From: Lasioglossum baleicum
Taxonomy: Eukaryota > Arthropoda > Insecta > Hymenoptera > Halictidae
Length of the DNA stretch: 64,000 bases
NCBI RefSeq assembly: GCF_051020765.1
Contig: NC_134934.1
Location: forward strand, 3,410,001 to 3,474,000
Reading direction: 5' to 3'
Shown here: positions 54,401 to 64,000 of the stretch, one piece after another
Position numbering within the stretch: position 1 is the first letter of the stretch
How the letters are laid out: every line of letters begins with the position of its first letter
The notes under the pieces: model-generated
Told to the model about the DNA's origin: nothing
What the model saw: the letters and a program-made list of their open reading frames with translations, nothing else
The model's database searches: none
Program-made: the position numbers and the translations under genes

Positions 54401-57193
54401 GAGAAACACAACAACATTTTGATCGGTATAAAACGCTCATTAGAAAAAGTTTTTACTGGACGTAATACAGCTACTCTCTAAACTCTAAACGCTACGTAAA
54501 CATGATGCTTTTCCACGTGCACTCACCGCGTCGTATTATATAGAATAGAATAAATTAGTCAACTCACACAACGAAGGTATGGCGTTCGCCCTGCTAATCA
54601 AAGTCATACTTTATATATATAAAGTCTGCAATATAATGTCGAGTTCGCGACGAGTCCCAATGAACGTAAGCTGTTTAAATGCGTTACACTGACACGGTAT
54701 CCACGATATATCGATGTATCTTGGGACGTTTGCGGTCAGAACTACGATAGACGAAAGAACCTGGTTGCTCGAGGTGACTTCTCATCGATAATATAATACA
54801 ATGCCTTGGCCACAGAAATTATCGCTGATATTAACACATAAAAGTTCAATCTCGGACGTGTTCGAATTCTATCGTTATTTCATTAACAATTTCTTGAAAT
54901 GTTGTGAACTGTGATATTCTATTTCTTCAACATGTACAGAATTATCCAGTTTGATGAATTGCTATTTAAAAAAATCCGCGGCTTCGGGCAACCAAGATCT
55001 CCCATCTCATAGATACTCACACTAGTCAGGTTTGCCAGGTGCACTCTGCTTCTTAAATGTGACCAAGCGAGAACGCTTCTATTGAGCAATGTTTTACGGG
55101 GCGTCTGAAGAGCGCGACATTTTATTGCTGTTCTCTTACTGTCACGGCAAAATGCGCGTGAAAAATGAAAATAATACCGCACAGACACTGTGTAACAATT
55201 CACTACACACGCGTAATCTCTCTTTCTCTCGTTTCGCACGCTATCTCCCTGTCATTCATCCATTCTCTCAGTCTCTCGCGCTCGCTCCCTCGCTTTAATC
55301 AATTGTTTTTTTTTCTTACTCGTTTAAACGTTAATATCTAAAGTGTCATAATGGCTCATCGTGTAATTTTCTTCGTCTTGAAATCGTGACAATAGTTGAA
55401 TGTACGTCTAGGGACTTACGTCTAACGATACGTTCCACGGGGGACGACCATGACGACAACAACGATGTCCTCGGAATCGAAACTGGGATCGAGATATCCA
55501 CGTTAGAAAATGAAAGATTCGCACGATTGCGCGTTTCACACCCCGAGGAGACTTATTCTCTCTTTTTTGCTCATTTCCTTTTTCTCTCGCTTTACATTTA
55601 CCACGCGGCCTACCGTCTAGACACTATCCTAAAACCTGTCGTTCTTTGCGTGTTTAGTAGAAAATTTACAATCTTTTCGCTTTGTACGAGAAACATCGAT
55701 GACCGAGATTATTCGTCTCGTTCGACCGGCAGCTGCTCCGTTCCGGTCCACGGAGACTTTTCCTCCGAAACACAGACGAGAAACGACAGTTCGACTTTGT
55801 TTTTGCGTTCTTTTGCAGGCTTCGATCACAGTAGAAAATAATAATACGTATATTACAGAAACGTATCGTCGTGCGGTGCTTTCGAATCGTGTATTTGCAA
55901 ATGCACCGTTCACAGAACAAAACTACACCGAAAAAACAGTTCCCCTACTGTTGTTTTTCCCTACTCTTCGTCCCTTTATCTTTTCGTTTGCTTGTTCATC
56001 TACGTAGAAAACGTATCAATCTCTCGTATAAAATATTGTTCTACGCGACGGTGCGCCGTTCGAAAATTAAACGATAAGGTCGCTGCTACACTCTACACAT
56101 TACCGTAGAACGTGATTGCGTTCTATCACCGATTTGTGCGTCCGATGGACCGTTCGCAATTGAAACTTTTCGATCCTCGAGGATCGGACTTTAATCGCGT
56201 TACGATAAAAAGAGGAAAGAAAACACGGTTTTTGTATTTTTTCTTTTTTCGGATCCTAGGAAAGGTCGGTTCGCGACCGATTCGAGATCAACGAGAACGC
56301 TCCTTCTTTTTTCTCGCGCTACGATCGTACATCGACGGACTAATTATTACATCGGTTACATCTTCTATCATGTAAGGATTCTACTCTTAGATCTCGACGG
56401 GTCTCCGGTCTCGTCTACTCTCTAAAACACGCATCTCCTCTCCCCTCGTACGGTAATCGGTACGTACCGCCATCGCCGATTATACTTTCTCAGCCCCTCG
56501 AAAATTGTGAAAATGCTTACTTTTTTAAGTATCTCGAACGACGAACGATTTTCGTTTAAACCTTAAATAGATACTGGATACGGGTAGAGATTCTATTAAT
56601 CTTATTATCAGTCGTCTGACTCCGGTATCAGTCGGCAGTTATTTACGATTGGTCACAAATTTTCATTTTATCCTCTTTTCTTTCCTTTTTTTTTGTTTCC
56701 GTTCGATATTCATAGTTCCATGGCACACCAAGATCTCAATCCCGTCTTGAGACGCTCACGCAATTTCAAAAACTTCCGGAATAGAAAGAAAAAAAGAACA
56801 CTTATTGTTATTATACTTCGCGAACACCATGGAGGAGATATTTTGGCAGCGTTTTGTAACAACGATTGCTTCGAGAAATCTGGTAACGTTCAGAAAAATT
56901 CCTGGTCGCCAATCTGCGTTTTCGCAGTGTTCCATTTCTTCTTCTCCGATTTTTTCGCACGATTCTACGCACTCTGTCATTCCGTTTCGTTTTTTCTCTC
57001 CTTTCGTTTCTATTACGTTTGTTTTTTTTCTGTTTTTTGTTTTTTCGTTTCGTTTTTTGGAATTCTCGGAGAGCGTATCTCCTCGGTCGGAGGCTCTTTA
57101 GCAGTAAATACCATAAAACTCCATGGCACAGTTAATGTGCGCTGGGTGGAAATGACCGTGCGGCATCATGTGACTCGGCATGTGAGCTGTGTA
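51482..57193. other. Convergent 3' interval of OSER1 and Src64B
   Basis: OSER1 polyadenylation signals AATAAA are at 51792-51797 and 51942-51947. Beyond that, no gene is supported. CT-rich tracts (52375-52399; 55216-55290), a CAT repeat (52339-52356), a CTT run (53574-53588), and T-rich stretches (56.6-57.05 kb) occur. ORFs of up to 183 aa here are low-complexity (Phe/Ser/Arg-rich) and read as chance. Part of it may be a long Src64B 3' UTR; a GC motif is at 53502-53513. Confidence 0.45.
51942..51947 (+). terminator. OSER1 polyadenylation signal AATAAA (distal candidate)
   Basis: A canonical hexamer about 460 bp past the stop in an AT-rich 3' UTR; a nearer alternative is at 51792-51797. Confidence 0.45.
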
Positions 57194-60100
57194 TCAGTCC
57201 ATTGGCGGCTCGAGATACGGTATTTCGCTAGTGACGTTAAATGACTCGAAATAGTGATTCAGGAACTCGAACGTGGGTCGCTTCTCGGGACTGGCGTCCC
57301 AGCATTGCAACATCAATCGATAAATGCTGTCCGGCAGCGGGTGATTCAGTGGTTTTGGCATTCGGTAGCCCTTGTTTATCTGCTCTATTACCTCGCGACC
57401 CTGCATACCTGCGAAACAAGCCAAAATCAATCGTCAACTTCAAACAATTAACATTTTAAATCCATATTAATTAAGATTTTACCCACCGGGATAAGGAACT
57501 TGGCCATAAGTGAAGAGCTCCATCAGCAGTATGCCGTAGGACCAGACGTCGCTCTTGATGCTGAATCTGCCATAGACGATGGCCTCCGGAGCCGTCCACC
57601 TGACAGGGAATCTGCTACCTTGCTTGGGACAGTACTCGTCGTCCTCGATCGCCCTGGCAAGGCCAAAGTCGCATATCTTTGCCTTGTTCTTCTCTCCTAT
57701 AAGCACGTTCCTCGCCGCCAGGTCTCTGTGTATCAGCTGCTTGCTCTCTAGGTGTTCCATTCCAGATGCCACCTGTGCCGCTATGTAGATCAGGTCCTCG
57801 AACTGCATGTACTTTCCGTCTCCCGTTCTCAGGAAGTCCAGCAAGCTACCGTTACACATGTATTCCTGCACGATGTAGATCGGTTCCTCCTTCGAGCAGA
57901 TTGCGTACAACGCCACCAGGTGTCTATGCCGGAACTGTTTCATGATCGCCGCTTCCTGGAGGAATGCTTCTGTGGACATAGTCCCGGGTCGCAACGTTTT
58001 CACAGCCACTTCGATCTTGTTCCTCCACTTGCCGTAATACACCTCGCCGAAGTTGCCGTGGCCCAGTTTGCGGATCAGCTGGATCTCGTTCCTGTTGATC
58101 TCCCACTTGTCGCGCAGCTCCGGACCGAGGTCCCACATGTCCGGCTGGGGCTTCGGACAGGGTTTCGAGAGCACATGGCAGAGACCCAACGCGTTCTCTG
58201 AAAGATCATCATTTTATTTAGCACAATCTCACCCGCGCGGACTACTGTGATCCTCTTATCAGGATTTGCTTCTTTGTAGTAATCAAATACGAGCTGGTAT
58301 TAACCTCACTGATGCAAGAGGTATCTACTCTAACAATAAGCTGAATAATGTACGATGCGGATCTTCTGATCGTACGATGGACTGGTTCGTGTGAGTTCAT
58401 CATTTTTGTCGAGTATTTTATCCAAGATAGAATTAGGGCAAATACACTTTCGAATGTTGCCAATGTAAATGAAACCGGTCGTTTGACCACCGTTCAAAAT
58501 AAACATTTAATAACAGAAAAATTGTTTGGAAGTACGGCTTGCTAATTTTTGGCAACGCTGTAGAGCGCAAAGGGTAGAACTTCCTGTAATCTTTCAGTGG
58601 AAGTAATTAATTTTAGGGTGATAGGAGCAGAGTCTACTTTGTACCAGCTCTAGAAGGTAATCGATGCGTCTTTGATTTGTTATACTTTCGCAGAGACAGA
58701 AGCAGGTTTGGCGTTAGGATCGATGCTTGCGCTAACAAAGGTAAACGATAAATATTGTATTATTGGGCTCCGAAGAGAATGCTCCTAAGAGACGCAAATG
58801 GGGCGACGCGGCGGAAACGCTTTATCGATTCGCAACTGTGTCGCCGTGCAAACACGTGTTAAGGTAGCAAATAGTCTACGAAATGTAAGGGGTGCTGAGC
58901 AATGGGTGATAAGCACATTTCGCACTCTTGCGGACTCTGTGTTCGTCTATAGTCTATAGGCTCGTCGTTTTACCCGTTTGCGAATGAACGTCGCCCCTGT
59001 GGCGATAGAAATTGATTTCTCTGAAACGAGATCAGACAAATTTTGAAAAATGTGGTGGAAACAGTTCTTGTCTGCAAAGATAAAACATTGACTGTCGCCG
59101 GTAGCAGTTGTTTTTAACAACGCTGATCATTTCCACGAATGCAACAGCTGTTGATGTTGCGCAACCCATCGTTTTCATACTACATACATCGAAGCAAATT
59201 TTTCGAGGGCATGCGAGTGGATTGCTTACTGCTGTACGCCATAACGAGAGCTGGCAGAGTGGGGAATGTCTGGTTGGTGGCGATAAAGAAGCCTCCATTG
59301 TCCAGCGGTTTAATTTTATAGTGTTTGACATGGTGGCCCCTTCCTTCCTCCCAGTCCTTGACGGAAAGGCTGTATCCTCTAGGATTGTGCTCGCTGGGTC
59401 TGACCAGGAACGTTCCCCGCGGGTTCTCGTCGACCAGCAGCAGCTTGCCGGCCTCCTTCCGCGAGACATTTTCGAAAAACCAGCTGCGAACAGAGATTTT
59501 TATTTGTTTTAGATAAAGGGAGTCGCTATATCATCAACTGGCACAGCAAACCAAATTGAGAACGAGGGCTCACTCTTCGCTCTCCACCGAACGCTCGACG
59601 GCCACAAAGTTCCAAGGAATCAGGCCCTCTTGTAAAGTTGTCAAGTGCAAAACTTTCCACCAGTCGGGCTCCGAGTCATCCAATACTTCCATACGGTCGC
59701 CCTTCACGAAGCTGACGTCGGTGCTCTCGCGCGCGGTGTAATTGTACAGGGCCACCACGATCTTGTTCGACCTCTGTGAATGCGCTGTTTCAAGAACAAA
59801 CCAATTTATATACGGGTCCGAGGGGGCGGCGGTCTTAGGCGACCGACGCAACCGAATCCTAATTTCGCTGCGTTGCTACTGGTTACTACCGAGCCTGTTT
59901 CGCAGCCGCAGAATCTGACGCCGCGCCGCGCCGTGCAAATCCCTCGCGCGGCCGCGAAACTCGCGAAGCTCACTCTTTGATGGGGTAACTCGTGCAACAC
60001 GATGTAACAAGACAATTTGCCAATTTTTCTTTCAACCACTGCAAAGTTACACGAGCTACCCCCCGCTCAAGTTCAACTTGAAACTGACGTAACCGAAATC

Positions 60101-61574
60101 TGGTCGAGGCCCAGGCACTTGCCAAGCTTGTAAAGCTACATCTAGTTCGATTGTATGCGTATAAGTATAAGTTGAACCAAAAGGTAACGTTCTATGCTAC
60201 GAAATAAAAGAAAATAACATAAAATACACACATGCAGGCATAACGACAGGCGAGCTTGTTTTACGGGGTTGATGCGGAATCTGTAGCTTACAGGGTGTCG
60301 GCCTCTGCCGGATGATGTCCGCCCTCGCTTGTACACCCCTCTGATTAGGGTCGGCAGTGTACCGGTCCAAGGAGCCTCCATTGCTGTGTTTCGAGCTTAT
60401 CCCTGTGTCTGCCTTCTTGTAACCTGGACGAACATAATCAAATCGTTTCATTCGGTTCCTCTTGATTTTCAAGCCTCCAATTCGCTTGAAATATTTATCA
60501 AAATCCTGAACAACCGATTCGTATGTCCTACGTCGTCGTTCGGTATGGAAAAATCGGAAGACTGGGCGAACCAACCGAGTTTGCTACCCCAAATAAGCTA
60601 ATCTTTTTTTCATTTCGGGTTCGCGATAGCCGCGCGAAACGCCCAAAAAACATTCAAAAAGATTAAAGAAACTTTGAAAAAGAGATCGAGAAAACCTCCA
60701 GCCCAGCTGGTTTGCGTCGAAAAAATTAGGTCAACTCTGTCTTCCTGCATAACAGGTCCATTCTTCAACCCTTTCCCGCTGCAGGTAAGTCCACAATAGT
60801 CAACCGGTACTTTCCCAAGAATGTTCAAAGCAATACGAAGAACTTCCAAAAAGAAATCAAGAGGCAGAGAAAAAAATTGGGCCAACTTTGCTACCCAGCA
60901 TAACGCGACCATTCTTCTTTTTTAGCGTGCGGTGCGATTACGTTCCTCGAGGTTAGGCGGGGCAGAAAATTTAAATGTCAAGTTTTCTGTCTTGTTTGTA
61001 AGGCGTGTTTCTTTAAAACGCGACGCGATAGATAGAAAATTAAATATACGCCCTCTGGTCTTTGAATTTGAACTCGGCTAAAGTAAGACCATATCCGATA
61101 CGATTCGATGTGTCCATCCTTTATACTTTATACATTGAACAATCCCCTCCCTAAACCCAAGATCCCAAAGAACATCGCTTATCTCGTTTCCCACTGCACG
61201 ATCCTCAAACTTTTCGAACACGCCTTGCAAAACACGATCAAATCTGCTCGTAATCGTTCGTAAAAGAGATCAAGATGCTCGCAACCGAAAAACGGGGTTA
61301 TCTCTGACACCCTGAAGAAACCGTCTGCCAGGGAACCGATCCGCGGGCCTGCGTGTAGCTACAACCAGATCCTCGACGGCCGGTGCGCGGCGGCCACTCG
61401 AAACTTTCCCAAAAGGATACTTAAAGCCCGACCGTAAGTTGCAAAAGAAAACTTTATCGCGGGGAACAGCCACGAGATAGAAGTTCCAGGGAGGCTAGGC
61501 TGGTGGGGATCGAAGTTTCGGGGATACTTACCGAGGGGTTGTGACTCTTGCCGCTTGCTGCAACACTTGCCCAT
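57194..61574 (-). CDS. Src64B: Src64B, Src-family non-receptor tyrosine kinase
   Basis: Six coding exons on the minus strand: 61532..61574, 60292..60423, 59574..59784, 59230..59483, 57487..58197 and 57194..57408, joining to 521 aa. It starts MGKCCSKRQ with the myristoylation Gly2 and palmitoylable Cys4-Cys5; an in-frame Met seven codons upstream would abolish this and was rejected. Then: unique region with NGGSLDRYTADPNQRG, SH3 (VALYNY at 69-74, WW at 100-101), SH2 (FLVRPS, Arg157), and the kinase with GHGNFG 259-264, Lys280, Glu295, HRDLAARN (Asp372), DFG 390-392, activation Tyr402, and C-tail Tyr515 (SEIPY). The near-identical run PKPQPDMWDLGPELRDK fits fly Src64B and not Src42A. Src64B acts at cell membranes and ring canals in actin and adhesion signalling. 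All catalytic and regulatory residues are intact. Confidence 0.97.
60640..60915. repeat. Degenerate direct duplication in Src64B intron 1
   Basis: Bases about 60645-60777 and 60812-60916 share order and pieces: CAAAAA/CAAAGC..., AGAAATCAAGAG / AGAGATCGAGA, AAAAAAATTGGGCCAACT / AAAAAATTAGGTCAACT, CTGCATAAC / CCAGCATAAC, and CCATTCTTC at both ends. It explains the open 100-aa minus-strand frame there, which has no coding support. Confidence 0.5.
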
Positions 61575-64000
61575 CTTGGATCTTGCCCGAGCCACGACGC
61601 TACGCGAAGGCGATGGTTCCCCTTGCGATGCTGATTCTACGCGGCTTCCAGACTGACGCGAGCGCCGAGGGAAGTCTCCATCTCATGAACCCGAGGTCGA
61701 ACGGCGGCGGCTTCCGCTGCGATTTTTAGGATCACTTTCTTCTTTCCATCGCGTGTTTATCGATTCCGCGCGCACCTGCAAGGTGAACCAGGAGTATCAG
61801 ACACCGCGCCGCACGATTCCCAGGCGAAACACGCCGTGCCGTAAGGACGGTTGCAGGATGCGTCGTCATAATTCATGGTTGCGGATAGACGATCGTTCAA
61901 CCGTGGAAAATAACCCGACTCGATAACGCTCCGACCGTGACGCCATTATTATTGCGATCGGCGCGACGGCGTCCCTTTTTACCGATCGCGACTATTGCAA
62001 ACTTTCGGTTAGGGAGCTCCTTGCAATCTAGCTTTGCTGGAGGAAACAGGGTTCGAGGTCGAACGGAGACGGTTTTGGCAATTCGAAGGCCGCGCAATCA
62101 ACCAGAGTAACGGATGCTGCGCCAGTGACTAAGATTAAGCTGGACAGCTGGACGCGTTCTCAGGCACCGAAAAACGAGCGAACTTTCCTAGACGGAACTA
62201 ATATCTCGAACGATTTCATGAAACTACGAGCCGCCCCCGCTGGATCATCGATCACGCCGTATTTAAAGAAGACTCGAGGCGTCCGCGTCGCTTTCGCGCT
62301 AGTCTTTTTCTCTGTCGTGCATCTTCTTTACCGGGGCGGGGGTCGCGTGTTCCGTTTCGGCGCGTTCCAAATCAGGCATGTGGTCGATGTTTCCGAGTAG
62401 CACGCTAAATTAGAGCGCCCGTTTTGGCGACTAACGACGACGATTCTTAGAACGGCTTCATCCAGACATTTTTCACGCTTTGTTCGGCAGAATTTATTCC
62501 GCGCCGCAACTGAGCCCCTGACAAAATAAAATATCGATCTAATTCCACAAAAAATCGGATAATAGAAAAGAAACTCTTGCAATTTAAGGAATGACCGTAC
62601 AGTCTATACGCGACGGAAATTGTACCATTGATAAAAAGTGCAGTTTGCCGGTGATAAAGGGGCGTCGGTACACAGTACACGGTTTTATGAAAATGCAAAT
62701 GGATCGCGTGTGCATAGATCGCGTGCGACAATGCGAGCCCGCGGGCAGGCACGATTTTCCGCGTTACTCTCGATCCCCGTTGGCCTCTCGAAACACAAGA
62801 AACGCTGAGACGTTGTTCCCTATTCGCGTTCGTTCTTCGACTTCGACAGATGCAATCGTCCCCGGTAGCGTACATGAAACCGCGGAGCAGCCAGAATAAA
62901 TAAACTTTGACGCGATGCGTCTAGAGTCTAGAAGCCTCGGAGGGTTGGTAGCGCACGGCGCGGCGACGCTTCCTGTCGTCTATGACACACCATTACATCT
63001 TGCATAATTATGAGGCTCTACGCGACCTCGTGTAAGAGCCCGTATATCAATCCTCTTTTATTTCGGCGGCGCACGGCGGTGGCTGAAAGCGACAAGGCAG
63101 GAAATGCGTTACGATTTTTAACCAACCGCTGCCATCCGGCGCACTCAACAGGCCGTTTCGTTAGTCTGAATTTTCGGATGTTCCACTCTGAAACCTGCCC
63201 GCGAAGAACTCAAAGATGGCTACGAGAAATATGGAAAGGCCTAAATGACCAACAACAGATCGTGATAACATCTGTTGTACGATCGTTAAAAATCGGCCAT
63301 CCTCGAAGGGTTAACTGTGATTCGGTGATAGAACTGTACGAATCTCCGTAAGCATAGCGACGCAAGAAAATGACCAGCGAAGCAATCCGACGTAGCAGGG
63401 AAATTATGTAAATGCAAGTTGATAAAAGCTCGTCGGGTAATTCCCAGGGACAGGATCGATCGGAATGGTCCCGGCATCCATTCTGATCACCGAGGAACTT
63501 TCGCAATTACAGAAAGACGCGAGAGCAGCGGGGCACTCGCCGATAACAGCGTCAACTTTTGAAAAACAGTGCGCCGCGCCGGCTCGGATCCAATTCGTCG
63601 GAGAGTCTAAATATTTACGAGGTGATTGAACGGTTCTGCAAGTTCGCGACACGGCTGAACGATGTTCCAGAAACTAGGGTTGGCCCGTACGCGTTTAACC
63701 CCTTTTGTTACTGTTGGCGTCTAAACGCGCCTCGAAATTTTGCTTTCGTTCTGCTCTGGACGCCTATGGACGTTCACTCGACAACGCTCGAAATTAATTG
63801 AAGACGCCCGGAACATTTCTTCCGACCTAGAACGTTTCCGTTCTATACGATTCTATCCATTTCATGCATATGAAATACTGAAAGTTTTGATAATTCATAA
63901 AAGTAAAAAGACACGTCAGAGTAGCAGCTAGAGCGTTACGGGTTTAGCGTAACGGTTTATGCTACCGAGCACAAAACATATAAAAGTGAAATGCGTTGAA
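61575..64000. promoter_or_regulatory. Src64B 5' flank
   Basis: CpG-rich DNA upstream of the start exon, expected to hold 5' UTR exon(s) and promoter. GC motifs at 62956-62965 and 63571-63583. No other gene, RNA or repeat was recognised. A small stem (GTTACG/CGTAAC) lies near 63934-63952. Confidence 0.35.

Noticed and set aside
56693..57244. 183-aa ORF as a gene
   Set aside because: Driven by T-rich tracts (Phe/Ser runs) in a likely 3' UTR; no motif, and antisense to the Src64B 3' end.
57194..61574. Src42A as the kinase identity
   Set aside because: The Src42A linker and kinase differ clearly; CHVLSKPCPKPQPDMWDLG and SFNVTSEIPY are Src64B-type.
61574..61595. Src64B start seven codons upstream
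   Set aside because: It would bury the myristoylation Gly2 of MGKCCSKRQ, which every Src64B-like kinase keeps at the N-terminus.
63914..63958. tRNA-like hairpins near 63.93 kb
   Set aside because: The stems do not fit a cloverleaf, and A and B box motifs are absent.
1..64000. CRISPR arrays, operons, ribosome-binding sites, rRNA genes
   Set aside because: The window is split-gene animal DNA; no spaced direct repeats or rRNA-like sequence were seen.

Overview
The window is nuclear DNA from an insect, most likely a hymenopteran and plausibly a bee. It has short introns, several split genes with insect-type orthologues, many short non-autonomous transposons, and a contrast between an AT-rich gene-dense block and a CpG-rich, gene-poor block. 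The order is inferred from composition and gene style only; no species assignment is possible from the sequence alone.

Bases 1-15000 (AT-rich, gene-dense) hold six genes: the 3' end of USP10 (+), the Hedgehog modulator MOSMO/attenuator of Hedgehog (-), the lariat-debranching enzyme DBR1 (-), the MT-A70 methyltransferase METTL4 (+), UDP-galactose 4-epimerase GALE (-) and the huntingtin partner HAP40/F8A (-). All exon joins were worked out by phase; each complete gene closes into an integral reading frame (167, 502, 385, 364 and 300 aa). DBR1 and METTL4 are head to head; METTL4 and GALE converge with interlocking polyadenylation signals. The short introns are filled by MITEs, notably a hAT-type family (terminal TAGACTGCGG, 8-bp target duplication), and a decayed pogo/Tigger transposon with perfect 25-bp ends sits about 150 bp upstream of the HAP40 start codon. 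HAP40 keeps its frame only if intron 6 uses a GC donor.

Bases 16.8-49 kb form a long gene-free, CpG-rich stretch. It contains insertions: a 519-bp fold-back at 25 kb, a 511-bp palindrome at 40.4 kb, an 886-bp solo LTR with enhancer-like tandem repeats at 38.4-39.3 kb, a 5'-truncated LINE tail at 37.1 kb, piggyBac-like and hAT-like MITEs, a few hairpins, and at least fifteen copies of a GCGGCGCGGCG motif. Two or three short ORFs there may be relics or small genes; none is certain.

Bases 49-62 kb carry two convergent genes linked to stress and signalling: OSER1 (+; 253 aa, two coding exons, FOXO-like motifs in the intron) and the Src-family kinase Src64B (-; 521 aa, six coding exons, complete SH4-unique-SH3-SH2-kinase-tail layout). 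The gene-poor DNA between HAP40 and OSER1, and upstream of Src64B, is a reasonable place for their distal regulation, but this is inference.
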